NCBI GenBank assembly: GCA_963789275.1
Contig: CAWBKF010000016.1
Span: 1 to 64,000, forward strand
Direction: 5' to 3'
Source: DAHUYF01 sp963789275
GTDB taxonomy: Bacteria > Pseudomonadota > Alphaproteobacteria > ATCC43930 > CGMCC-115725
Length of the DNA stretch: 64,000 nucleotides
Of the stretch, positions 25,041 to 33,046 are shown piece after piece. Every line of letters begins with the position of its first letter. The stretch's first letter is position 1. Position numbers and translations under genes: made by a program. Below the pieces are notes generated by a model. The model was not told the DNA's origin, made no database searches, and saw nothing but the letters and a program-made list of their open reading frames with translations.

Positions 25041-25099
25041 GTGCCCACTGCAGTAGTGGGCACAGTAGTGGGATATTTCCCACTTAAGTGGGCATGCCC
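25041..25099. promoter_or_regulatory. Array of four overlapping palindromes upstream of the one-carbon operon
   Basis: Within 59 bp: GTGCCCACT-N5-AGTGGGCAC (25041-25063), AGTGGGA-N4-TCCCACT (25067-25084), the perfect CCCACTTAAGTGGG (25079-25092) and the perfect GGGCATGCCC (25090-25099). The half-site AGTGGG/CCCACT occurs five times, three at 12 bp spacing (25055, 25067, 25079), that is on about one face of the helix. It lies 59 bp upstream of the HTH-methyltransferase start and 3 bp beyond the panE-like stop, so it may be an operator, a bidirectional stem-loop, or both. Confidence 0.65.
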
Positions 25100-25101
25100 G
25101 G

Positions 25102-26028
25102 CTATGTCTTTCGGCGCCGCGCCTCGTGGATCTGCAGATTGGCGAGCGCGATGCGCAGCAGCGGGACGTCGACGACGCCGCGGCGCTCGGCGCGGCGCAA
25201 CAGGTCGCCGATGATGTGATCGCCTTCGGTGGCGCCGCCGGCGACGAGGTCGCGCTGCATCGACGCGGTAAAGGACGAGCCGCGCGTCGTCAGCATCTTG
25301 CGCGTGCGCTCGAGCGCCTCCTTGCTCGGCGGGTGGCCGTCGGCGGTGGCGGCGCGCTGGCATTCCGCCAGGGATTCCAGCACCAGCCATTCGCCCAGCG
25401 GCGCCGCCAGCATCTCGCCGACATTGGCGCGGGTCAGCGTGCTGGCCGCGGCCAGCGAGGCAAGCATGACGAACTTGTCCCACATCGCCTGCATGATGTC
25501 GTCATTGAGCGTGGCGTTGATCTTGGTGGCGGCGAAGATCCCGGCGATGGTCTCGCAGCGCGCCGAGCGCTCGCCCGAAACCTCGCCGAAGGTCAGCCAT
25601 TCCATGCCGCCGACATGGCGTACCTCGCCCGAGGGCTCGAGTAGCGCGCCGATGCCGCAGGCGCCGCCGAGCACGCGCTCGACGCCGAAGCGCCCGCTCA
25701 GCACCGCCATGTGGTTGATCCCGTTGAGCAGCGGCAGGATGGCGCCATGCCGCCCGAGCGCCGGCGCGATCGCCTCGATGGCGCCGTCGAGGTCATAGGC
25801 CTTGCAGGAAAGCAGCACGAGATCGAAGCTGTCGCGGATCTCGCTGGCGAGCACCGTCTTGACCTTGCGCTCGATATCGCCGAGCGGGCTGCGGACGATG
25901 AGGCCGCGCTCGGCCAGCAGCTGCGCCCGGCGCGGCCGCACCAGGAAGGTCACATCGGCGCCGCCCTCCACCAGCCTGCCGCCGTAATAGCCGCCGATGG
26001 CGCCGGCACCGAGCACCAGGATCCGCAT
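25102..26028 (-). CDS. panE: 2-dehydropantoate 2-reductase (ketopantoate reductase) family
   Basis: A 308 aa NADPH enzyme of the PanE/ApbA family. Rossmann motif ILVLGAGAIGGYYGGRLVEG at the N-terminus; catalytic Lys candidates in MQAMWDKFVMLASLAA (about residue 175); the C-terminal helical domain includes SSFTASMQRDLVAGGATEGD, the family's substrate loop. It would reduce ketopantoate for pantothenate and CoA synthesis, but many paralogues act on other 2-oxo acids; no other pan gene is near. Ribosome site GGAGGGCGAG. Gene symbol is by family. Confidence 0.85.
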   Translation of the reverse strand: MRILVLGAGAIGGYYGGRLVEGGADVTFLVRPRRAQLLAERGLIVRSPLGDIERKVKTVLASEIRDSFDLVLLSCKAYDLDGAIEAIAPALGRHGAILPLLNGINHMAVLSGRFGVERVLGGACGIGALLEPSGEVRHVGGMEWLTFGEVSGERSARCETIAGIFAATKINATLNDDIMQAMWDKFVMLASLAAASTLTRANVGEMLAAPLGEWLVLESLAECQRAATADGHPPSKEALERTRKMLTTRGSSFTASMQRDLVAGGATEGDHIIGDLLRRAERRGVVDVPLLRIALANLQIHEARRRKT

Positions 26029-26054
26029 CTCGCCCTCCTTTTCGTCGCCGCCAT

Positions 26055-26326
26055 GCTAGCCGGTATTTCTCACACGGGCACGTGCTGCGTTGCACCCTGT
26101 TGGCGCGCTGTTAGGAGCAAGGGCGCTGGCGATGCGGCGCATCGTCAAGCCCGCAGCGACGCGGCAGCGCGCCAACAGGGTGCAACCCGGAGGGACGGCG
26201 CTCTTTGGCGCCAGGGGGCGTCGCCGGGACGCTTACGATGCGGCGCATCGCCGCGCGTCCCGGCTCCTGCCCTGGCGCCAAAGAGCGCCGTCGCAGCGCA
26301 TGCCCGTGTGAGAAATACCGGCTAGC
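26055..26326. repeat. 272 bp nested-palindrome element (double hairpin within terminal inverted repeats)
   Basis: Perfect 26 bp inverted repeats end the element (26055-26080 and 26301-26326; they start GCTAGCCGGTATTTCTCACA). Inside lie two side-by-side hairpins with perfect stems of 22 bp (26089-26110 with 26165-26186) and 23 bp (26194-26216 with 26270-26292). Each hairpin loop contains the same palindrome CGATGCGGCGCATCG (26130-26144 and 26236-26250); the second loop adds GCCGGGACGC/GCGTCCCGGC (26223-26232 with 26255-26264). The whole folds into a four-way junction. No gene is present. It fills the space between panE-like and the aldo/keto reductase gene and may be a MITE- or REP-doublet-like mobile repeat. 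Confidence 0.85.
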
Positions 26327-26409
26327 GAAGCCGCTCGGCGCGGCGCCACCCCGAAATTCCCGGAGGCAGGACGCGCGCCGTCTGTTAGCCTGGGAAGGGG
26401 GAATTGGCG

Positions 26410-27234
26410 ATGAAGCATATCGACATCAAAGGCGCCAGGGTGCCGGCGCTCGGGCTCGGTACCTGGCAGCTCACCGGCCGGACCTGCAGCGAGGCGGTGC
26501 GCCAGGCGTTGGAGCTGGGCTACCGCCATATCGACACGGCGCAGATGTACGGCAACGAGATCGAGGTCGGCCGAGGGCTGCGCGACAGCGGCGTCGCCCG
26601 TGCCGAGATCTTCCTCACCACCAAGCTCGCGCCGGGAAATCTCAGCGCGGCGCTGCTGCGGCGCACCGCCGAGGAGAGCCTGAAGCGGCTCGCCGTCGAG
26701 CAGGTCGATCTCCTGCTGATCCACTGGCCGAGCGGCGAGGCGCCGCTGGGCGAGACGCTGGCAGCGCTCGCCAAGCTGCGCGAGCAGGGCAAGACGCGCT
26801 TCATCGGCGTCAGCAATTTCACCGTCAAGCTGCTCCAGGAGGCGGTCGAGACGCTGGGCGCCGACCTCTTGTGCGATCAGGTCGAATACCATCCCTTCCT
26901 GTCGCAGCGCGCGGTGACCGCGGCGCTCAAGCAGTACGGGCTGATGCTCACCGCCTATACGCCGCTGGGACGCGGCCGCGTCCAGCGCGATCCCAGGCTC
27001 GCCGAGATCGGCCGCAAATACGGCAAGTCGGCGGCGCAGGTGGCGCTGCGCTGGCTGATCGATCAGGAAAACGTCGCCGCCATCCCCAAAGCGGCAACCC
27101 GCGCCCACGCCGCGGCCAATATCGACATCTTCGATTTCACGCTCGCCGCCGAGGATCGCGCGGCGATCGACGCCATGCGCGGCAATTTGCGCGTCGTCGA
27201 TCCCGGCTGGGGGCCGCATTGGGACCCGCCGTGA
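26410..27234 (+). CDS. Aldo/keto reductase
   Basis: A 274 aa TIM-barrel NADPH reductase. The catalytic tetrad is visible: Asp and Tyr in YRHIDTAQMYGNE (about residues 41-52), Lys in FLTTKLAPGN (about 76) and His in LLLIHWPSGE (about 107). The cofactor-binding C-terminal segment is AAIPKAATRAHAAANIDIFD. It is close to the DkgA/DkgB branch that reduces keto-sugar acids and small aldehydes. ATG 26410 is preferred to TTG 26404 because AAGGGGGAA is well spaced. Monocistronic as far as can be seen. Confidence 0.93.
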   Translation: MKHIDIKGARVPALGLGTWQLTGRTCSEAVRQALELGYRHIDTAQMYGNEIEVGRGLRDSGVARAEIFLTTKLAPGNLSAALLRRTAEESLKRLAVEQVDLLLIHWPSGEAPLGETLAALAKLREQGKTRFIGVSNFTVKLLQEAVETLGADLLCDQVEYHPFLSQRAVTAALKQYGLMLTAYTPLGRGRVQRDPRLAEIGRKYGKSAAQVALRWLIDQENVAAIPKAATRAHAAANIDIFDFTLAAEDRAAIDAMRGNLRVVDPGWGPHWDPP

Positions 27235-27276
27235 GGCGCGATGGCGCGGCCAAGACCGACCCGCGCGGCGGCAGCG

Positions 27277-27714
27277 CTACTTCTCCGCTTCGAGCTTCTC
27301 GACCAGGCTCGGCAGCACGCGCAGATCGTAGCCCTTGGCCGCCGCCTCGGCGACGAGCTTCAGCGGGCTCTCGCCGTCGAAGAGGGCGCGGCTCGCCGCC
27401 CACATGAGATAGCAGCGCGTGCCGCTGCGGCAATGCGCCAGCACCGGCGAGGGGCTGCGCAGCAGCAGCTTCTGGAACTCCGCCACCTGCGCGCGGCTGA
27501 TGGCGCCGGTGACGATCGGCTGGTAGCGGTAGTCGAGCCCCTGCTTCTTCGCCTCGGCCTCGGCCTCGGCGGCGCTGAGCTGGCCCGGCTCCTCATTGTC
27601 GGGGCGGTTGTTGATGATGGTGGCGAAGCCGGCTTTGGCGAGCTCGGCGATGTCGCTCTTGCTGATCTGCCCTGAGACGCTGAGGGACGGGTTGATCTGC
27701 GTCGGCTGCTGCAT
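27277..27714 (-). CDS. DUF442/TIGR01244 protein-tyrosine-phosphatase-like protein
   Basis: A 145 aa protein of the beta-lactamase-hydrolase-like family. N-terminus NPSLSVSGQISKSDIAELAK; FATIINNRPDNEEPGQLS is the family hallmark and HCRSGTRCYLMW gives the Cys-x5-Arg phosphatase loop (about residue 93). In fused homologues (Blh/BigR-SqrA systems) this domain accompanies a sulfur dioxygenase and sulfide metabolism, but here it stands alone. The start ATG 27714 has GGAGGCG upstream. It converges on the aldo/keto reductase gene. Confidence 0.9.
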   Translation of the reverse strand: MQQPTQINPSLSVSGQISKSDIAELAKAGFATIINNRPDNEEPGQLSAAEAEAEAKKQGLDYRYQPIVTGAISRAQVAEFQKLLLRSPSPVLAHCRSGTRCYLMWAASRALFDGESPLKLVAEAAAKGYDLRVLPSLVEKLEAEK

Positions 27715-27779
27715 CTGACGCCTCCATGGTCAATGGGCGCCAGTCATAGCACGCGCAGCGGCGGCGCGCACGGGCGCGC

Positions 27780-28388
27780 TCAGGCGGCGGCGAAATCGGC
27801 GAGCACCTGGTCCACCGTCTTGATCGTGGCGATGAGCGCCATCGCCGCGAGGCTCGCGCGATGCATGGCGGGGCTCGCCGAGGAGCAGGCGTCTTCGGCC
27901 ACGACCACGTCATAGCCCATGTCGCTGGCATGCCGCACCGTGCTCTCGACGACATAGGTGGTGGAGACGCCGGCGATGACGAGCCGCTCCGGCCGGAAGC
28001 GGGCGACGATATCGGCCAGCGGCGAGCCGTAGAACGCGTTGTTGCGCTGATGCGTGACGACGAACTCGCCCGGCAGCGGCCCGAGCCCGTCATGGAACTC
28101 GGCGCCCCAGCTGCCCTCGGTCATCGCGTTCCCGGCAACCACGCGGCGCCAGATCTCGGCATTCTGCGCCACCTCCGCATGATCGCCGCGGAAGGCGATA
28201 CGCACCGAGACGACCGGGACGCCGTGAGCGCGCGCGCCGTCGAGCAGACGGCGGGCGGCGGCAACGAGCGCGCCGCGCCCGCCGCCGGTCTCGGCGATGC
28301 CGATGCGGATCTTGCCCTCGGGATGCACCACCTCGTTCTGGTAATGCAGCGCCAGCAGGATTGCCGGCGTATCAGGGATCGCGGTCAC
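27780..28388 (-). CDS. Isochorismatase-fold (cysteine hydrolase superfamily) protein lacking the usual triad
   Basis: A 202 aa Rossmann-like hydrolase fold. The position of the canonical catalytic Asp (usually DMQNDF) reads LALHYQNEVVHPEGK, with His, and the catalytic Cys position (usually GVxTxxCV) reads GVSTTYVVESTVRH, with Val. Thus Asp and Cys appear substituted while the fold motifs (VVSVRIAF, VVAEDACSS) remain. GTG 28388 overlaps the stop of the Rieske beta subunit (GTGA), so it is translationally coupled and belongs to that catabolic operon. It may hydrolyse by another mechanism or be a binding protein. Substrate unknown. Confidence 0.82.
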   Translation of the reverse strand: MTAIPDTPAILLALHYQNEVVHPEGKIRIGIAETGGGRGALVAAARRLLDGARAHGVPVVSVRIAFRGDHAEVAQNAEIWRRVVAGNAMTEGSWGAEFHDGLGPLPGEFVVTHQRNNAFYGSPLADIVARFRPERLVIAGVSTTYVVESTVRHASDMGYDVVVAEDACSSASPAMHRASLAAMALIATIKTVDQVLADFAAA

Positions 28389-28906
28389 AGGAGGAGCTGC
28401 ACCACTTCCATCGGGGCGTCGCAATTGATGAGGTCGATGCGCTTCATGACGATGCGGAAATCATCGCCGGCGCGGCGCAGCCAGTGCCGCACCGTGCCGC
28501 CGAAGAGACGCTGCTCCTCCTTGCGGAACTCAAGAATGTGCACGGTCGAGCGCACCACCAGGTCGGCCTTGGGCGCGAGGCCGCCATCGGCCCCTCCGCC
28601 GCCCTCGGGATCGAGCATGACGTTGCCGACGACATGGCTCATGCGCGTCGGGAAGTCCTGGCTGTAGGCATGCGGGTGGGTGACGCGGATGATGCGCATC
28701 TCGAGCCGCATGCGATCCTCGGCGTAGAGCGAGATGGTATCGACCGGGTCCTTCTGGCCGACCACCGAGGGGACCCAATAGAAGCAATCCTCGCTATAGA
28801 GTGCCAGCCATTCCGGCCAGCGCTTCTCGTCGAGCAGCATCGCCTCGCGATAGAGGAACCGCTCGATCGCGGCGAGATCGACCGCCTGGTCCAGGGCCGC
28901 CGTCAT
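28385..28906 (-). CDS. Aromatic-ring-hydroxylating dioxygenase, beta subunit
   Basis: A 173 aa NTF2/SnoaL-like small subunit of a ring-hydroxylating oxygenase. Recognised by FLYREAMLLDEKRWPEWLAL, EDCFYWVPSV, RMRLEMRIIRVTHPHAYSQD and FRIVMKRIDLINCD. It forms the structural half of the alpha3beta3 oxygenase. The start is ATG 28906, one base after the alpha-subunit stop (TGAGATG), and it is followed by an overlapping isochorismatase-like gene. No ferredoxin or reductase gene is adjacent, so electrons must come from elsewhere. Confidence 0.9.
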   Translation of the reverse strand: MTAALDQAVDLAAIERFLYREAMLLDEKRWPEWLALYSEDCFYWVPSVVGQKDPVDTISLYAEDRMRLEMRIIRVTHPHAYSQDFPTRMSHVVGNVMLDPEGGGGADGGLAPKADLVVRSTVHILEFRKEEQRLFGGTVRHWLRRAGDDFRIVMKRIDLINCDAPMEVVQLLL

Positions 28907-28907
28907 C

Positions 28908-30215
28908 TCAGCCCTCCCCCGCCATGTAGCCGAGCCACGCCCGGTACTGGTTGCGCATCGGCAGCTCGCTGGTGCCGTTGGCGCTCGCCCATTCCTCGCC
29001 GCGCCGCTCGCGGCCGGCATCGCGGTGCAGGCTGACCCAGGGGTGGCTTGCGCCGCGAGGCCTTCCTGGACGCGGTTGTAGGCCTCGTGATCGTCAGGCA
29101 TGACGATCGAGCTCGGCGCGTTCACCACGTTGGAATAGATCAGCGTGTGCTTGTAGAACTCGTCGGGCGCGCCTTTGAGGCGGAAGGCATAGACGTCCAT
29201 CTGCGTGCGGTCGACGGCGAGCGGCCGGATGTGGCGCAGCTGCTGATAGCCCGACTGGATCGAGACGTTGGGATAGAAGATGGTGTTGTGGCGGTCGACG
29301 GCGAGGATCTCGTTCGGTGCGCTCCTTGCCGTAGGCCCGCTCCATCGCCGCCATGTAGTCCATGTAGACGGGATCGGTGCGGCGCGGCGGAAAGATGCCG
29401 CCCATGAAGCTGTGGCCGTTGGCATGCGCCTTGAGCGTGAGCTTCTCCCAGAAATCGTAGGGAAAGCCGTTGTTGCGGGTGAAGCGCACCGGCAGCGGAT
29501 CGGGCGCGCCTTCCGGCAGATGCTCGCGCGCCCAGATCCTGCCGGCCTCGACCGAGGATTCGTGCACCACCATCGGATGCATGGTGTCGTTGAGATTCTC
29601 GAGAAAGATCTTCCAATTGGCGCGGAAGACGACGCGGAAGCAGCCGCCAACCACTTCGAGCGCGCCCTCGGGCGAGCGATCGACCATGTCGTCGATCGAG
29701 GAGCGGGCATCGCCGAGATATTCGGCGAGGCTCGGGCCGGTGGCGGCGAGGCTGGCGAAGACGAAGCCGCGATAGCTCTCGACCCGCGGCAGCTTCATCA
29801 TGCCGTAGCGCGGGTCTTTGACGTCGAAGCCGGTGCCCTCATAGCCGCGCGGCATCGGCACGCCGCGCAGCGTGCCGTCGGTGCGGTAGGTCCAGCCGTG
29901 ATAGCAGCATTCGAAGAATTTGACGTTGCCCTCGCGGTCGCCGACCACCTTGGCGCCGCGATGGCCGCAACGGTTGTAAAGCACATGGACCTTGCCATCA
30001 GTGTGCCGGCTCATCACCACCGGCTGGCGGCCGATGGTGCTGGTGATGTAGTCGCCCGGGTTCTTCACCTGGCTTTCATGGCCGACCCAGATCCAGGCGC
30101 GGCCGAAGATGCGCTCGAGCTCGAGCTCGAAGAGCGCGGGGTCGGTATAGACGTCGCGATGGACGCGATCGGGCTCGATCAGCGCGCGGATCGCGGCGGC
30201 ATCAGCATGCGCCAT
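28908..30215 (-). pseudogene. Rieske ring-hydroxylating dioxygenase, alpha subunit, frameshifted twice
   Basis: The oxygenase large subunit of about 435 aa. The Rieske 2Fe-2S site is NRCGHRGAKVV ... CCYHGWTYRTDG (about residues 83-108). The mononuclear iron site is NDTMHPMVVHES (two His, about 210-220), with the Asp in MPDDHEAYNRVQEGL. After GKERTE the frame shifts near 29315 to PNEILAVDRHNTIFYPN, and again near 29049, where one extra C precedes WVSLHRDAGRERRGEEW; the true end is the TGA at 28908. It would hydroxylate an aromatic or amine substrate. Ribosome site GGGAGAA before ATG 30215. Divergent from the marR-liv operon. Confidence 0.88.
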
Positions 30216-30314
30216 TCGATTCTCCCAGTTTTATACTATGTGCATTTGCACTTTTGTTATGCTAAGGTCGCGCTTGGGTCGACGTCAACACCAAAGAGAC
30301 GCGGGAGACGCGAC
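30216..30314. promoter_or_regulatory. Divergent promoter region with candidate MarR site
   Basis: A 99 bp A/T-rich region between the Rieske operon (minus) and the marR-liv operon (plus). GTGCA-TT-TGCAC (30240-30251) is an inverted repeat of the size of a MarR half-site pair. For the Rieske side, TTGACG (30283-30288 on the minus strand) with TTAGCA about 17 bp further on is a plausible -35/-10, placing the start near the inverted repeat. Assignment to the adjacent MarR is inference. Confidence 0.5.
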
Positions 30315-30866
30315 GTGAGCACTCGGGCATTGCGCAGCGCCGCGCGCGCGGCGCCGGCACCATCATTCGAGATCGAGAGCCATGTCTTCTATCTCTTCAC
30401 CCAGATCCTGGGCCGGCGCAATCTGGCGCTTGCCGAAAAGCTCAAGCCGCTCGGCATCAGCGTGCCGCAATGGCGCATCCTCGCGGTGCTGCAGGAGCGC
30501 GCCGGCTGCACCATGAACGAGCTCGCCGACGTCAGCACGATCGACCGCACCACGCTGACCCGCGCGCTCGACCGCATGGCCGAGACCGGCCTCGTCGCGC
30601 GGCGCGGCGACGCGCGCGACCGGCGCAACGTGCGGCTCTCGCTCACCGCCGCCGGCAAGGACGCGTTCCGCCGGGTGCTGCCGCTCGTCATCGAGCAGAA
30701 CGAACGCGCCATGCGCGGCTTCGCGCCGGACGAGCTGGCGGGATTCCGCGCCCGGCTCCATCGCATGGTGCGCAATCTCGATCCCGACTACGATCAGCGC
30801 AACGCGGCCTGGCTTGCCGGCCGGGTACCCGCCGACAACCGACGCAACAGGGGAGAAACTTCATGA
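30315..30866 (+). CDS. MarR-family transcriptional regulator
   Basis: A 183 aa winged-helix regulator. The DNA-binding part is KLKPLGISVPQWRILAVLQE, TMNELADVSTIDRTTLTRAL and the wing VARRGDARDRRNVRLSLTAA. The N-terminus is longer than usual and basic (RALRSAARAAPAPSFEIESH). GTG 30315 has GGGAG upstream. It is the first gene of the transport operon: its TGA overlaps the ATG of the binding-protein gene. MarR proteins usually repress divergent catabolic genes and release DNA on binding an aromatic acid, which fits the divergent Rieske operon. Confidence 0.9.
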   Translation: MSTRALRSAARAAPAPSFEIESHVFYLFTQILGRRNLALAEKLKPLGISVPQWRILAVLQERAGCTMNELADVSTIDRTTLTRALDRMAETGLVARRGDARDRRNVRLSLTAAGKDAFRRVLPLVIEQNERAMRGFAPDELAGFRARLHRMVRNLDPDYDQRNAAWLAGRVPADNRRNRGETS

Positions 30867-32047
30867 TGTCAGCCTATCGCGCCGCCGCCGCCGCGGCGCT
30901 CGCCCTTTCGCTCGGCGCCGGTCCGGCGCTGGCCGAGGATCCCATCAAGATCGGGGTGGTGCTGCCGTTCTCGGCCAGCCCTTATGTGCCGCTCGCCAAC
31001 GAGATCGCGGATTCGCTCGCCATGGCGATCGCCGATGCCGGCGGCGAGGTCGCGGGGCGCAAGATCGAGGTGCTGCGCGAGGATTCCACGGGCAAGCCCG
31101 ACGTGGCGCAGGCCATGGCGAAGAAGCTGGTGTTCGAGGACAAGGTCGATCTGCTGGTCGGCCCCGTCGGCTCGAACGAGCTCGGCGCGCTCTTCGACTT
31201 CGCCAAGCAGTCGAAGACGCCGCTGATCATCCCCAATGCCGGCGATAACGAGGCGACCGGCGAGCGCTGCAGCCAGTGGGTGATGCGGACATCCTTCTCC
31301 AACGACCAGATCGTGCGCGACATGGGGCCGTGGCTGGCACAGCACGGCTACAAATCGGCGGCGCTCATCGCCTTCGACTACACCACCGGCCATCAGCTCA
31401 TGGACGGCTTCAAGAGGGGCTTCACCAAGGCCGGCGGCACGATCGTCAGCGAGCAATATCCGCCCTTCGGACCGATCAGCGATTTCGGCCCCTATCTCGC
31501 CAAGATCAAGGAGGCGAAGCCCGCCGCGGTCTTCACCTTCTTCGCGGGACCGCCGGCCACGGCGCTGGTCAAGCAGTTCGCCGAGTTCGGCCTCAAGGGC
31601 CAGATCAAGCTCACCGGCCCCGGCTGGCTGATCTCGCCGCTCAATCTCCCCGGCGAAGGCGATGCCGCGGTCGGCGTGATCGGCGTCCTCAACTACGTGC
31701 CGGCGATCGACACGCCCGAGAACAAGGCGTTCCAGGCGGCGTTCCAGGCGAAGTACCACCGCACCGGCTCGGAGTTCGCTGCCCAGGGCTACGACACCGG
31801 CAAGCTCATCTTCGCGGCGCTGCAGGCCACCAAGGGCCAGACCGCCGACAAGGCGGCGCTGGTCAAGGCGCTGCACTCGGTCACGGTCAAGGGCACGCGC
31901 GGCGCGCTGCGGATCGATCCCAAGACCAACAACATCATCCAGGATCTCTATATCTACGAGGCGCAAAAGGACGGCGACAAGGTCGACTTCAAGGTCCTCG
32001 ACAAGATCCCGGCCGTGCAGGACCCGCCGAACGGGTGCACGCTGTAG
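30863..32047 (+). CDS. ABC transporter substrate-binding protein (LivJ/Peripla_BP_6 type)
   Basis: A 394 aa periplasmic binding protein. Signal peptide AAAAAALALSLGAGPALAED; then IKIGVVLPFSASPYVPLANE, DLLVGPVGSNELGALFDFAK and GYKSAALIAFDYTTGHQLMD of the type I fold. A disulfide between the Cys in GERCSQWVMR and another is possible. In this family ligands include branched-chain amino acids, amides and aromatic acids; given the oxygenase operon next door, an aromatic or amine ligand is likely. It overlaps the marR stop by 4 bp and precedes the permease genes. Confidence 0.92.
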   Translation: MMSAYRAAAAAALALSLGAGPALAEDPIKIGVVLPFSASPYVPLANEIADSLAMAIADAGGEVAGRKIEVLREDSTGKPDVAQAMAKKLVFEDKVDLLVGPVGSNELGALFDFAKQSKTPLIIPNAGDNEATGERCSQWVMRTSFSNDQIVRDMGPWLAQHGYKSAALIAFDYTTGHQLMDGFKRGFTKAGGTIVSEQYPPFGPISDFGPYLAKIKEAKPAAVFTFFAGPPATALVKQFAEFGLKGQIKLTGPGWLISPLNLPGEGDAAVGVIGVLNYVPAIDTPENKAFQAAFQAKYHRTGSEFAAQGYDTGKLIFAALQATKGQTADKAALVKALHSVTVKGTRGALRIDPKTNNIIQDLYIYEAQKDGDKVDFKVLDKIPAVQDPPNGCTL

Positions 32048-32173
32048 CCGGCATCAAGACAGCGGCGCGCCGCTCAGGATGAGGACCGATAAAACGACCT
32101 CGTCCCGAGAGGGCGCGCCGCGCCGTCTCGGCGGGCGGAGCGGCCCGCGGCGCGGCCGCGCTTAACGGACATC

Positions 32174-33046
32174 ATGGACCCCGGCTTCCTTCTCCTCCAG
32201 CTGCTGAACGGCCTGCAATACGCCATGCTGCTGTTCCTGCTGGCGGTGGGCCTTTCGGTCGTGCTCGGGATGATGAACTTCATCAACCTGGCCCATGGCA
32301 CGCTCTACATGGTGGGCGCCTTCGCCGGCCTTGCCGCGGCCGAGCGCACGGGATCGTTCTGGGTGGCGCTGGTGGCGGGACCGGCCGCGGCGGCGGCGCT
32401 GGGCGCGGTGTTCTACGTCGTGCTGCTGCGGCGCATGCAGGCGGCGGGCGCGATGCGGCAGGTGCTGGTCACCTTCGGCCTGATCTTCGTCGGCATCGAC
32501 GCGGTGCGGCTGATCTGGGGCGACTATTCCCAGACGCTGCTCGCGCCCACGGCGCTGGCGGGCAGCGTCCACATCCTGGGCCAGGTCTATCCCGCCTATC
32601 GCCTGTTCATCATCGCGCTCGGCCTGTCGCTGGCGCTCGTGCTCTATCTCGGCCTCGAGCGCACGCGGCTCGGCGCGGTGGTGCGCGCCGGCGTCGACGA
32701 CCGGGTGATGGCGGCGAGCCTCGGCCTCAATGTCGAGCGCGCCTTCTTCGCCGTGTTCTGTCTCGGCTGCGCGCTCGCCGGGCTCGCCGGCGTCGTCGCC
32801 GCGCCGGTGCTGGAGATCTATCCCGGCATGGACATGGCGATCCTGATCCCGACCTTGATCGTGGTGGTGGTCGGCGGTCCCGGCCGGCTCGCCGGCGCCT
32901 TCCTCGGCGCGCTGGTGATCGGCATGGCCGAGACCTTCGGCGTCGTCTTCATCCCGGATTTCTCGAGCTTCATGATCTATGGGGTGATGGCGCTGGTCCT
33001 GCTGCTGCGGCCGCAGGGCCTGCTGCCGGCGCGGCATTCGTCATGA
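32174..33046 (+). CDS. Branched-chain-type ABC transporter permease (LivH-like)
   Basis: A 290 aa inner-membrane permease with about eight helices. Typical LivH features: LLQLLNGLQYAMLLFLLAVG, MMNFINLAHGTLYMVGAFAG, the Gly-rich IVVVVGGPGRLAGAFLGAL segment and the end LVLLLRPQGLLPAR. It pairs with the LivM-like permease encoded by the following gene, which overlaps by 4 bp (ATGA). The 126 bp before it contain a GC-rich palindrome (GCGGCGCGCCGC) but no gene. Confidence 0.93.
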   Translation: MDPGFLLLQLLNGLQYAMLLFLLAVGLSVVLGMMNFINLAHGTLYMVGAFAGLAAAERTGSFWVALVAGPAAAAALGAVFYVVLLRRMQAAGAMRQVLVTFGLIFVGIDAVRLIWGDYSQTLLAPTALAGSVHILGQVYPAYRLFIIALGLSLALVLYLGLERTRLGAVVRAGVDDRVMAASLGLNVERAFFAVFCLGCALAGLAGVVAAPVLEIYPGMDMAILIPTLIVVVVGGPGRLAGAFLGALVIGMAETFGVVFIPDFSSFMIYGVMALVLLLRPQGLLPARHSS

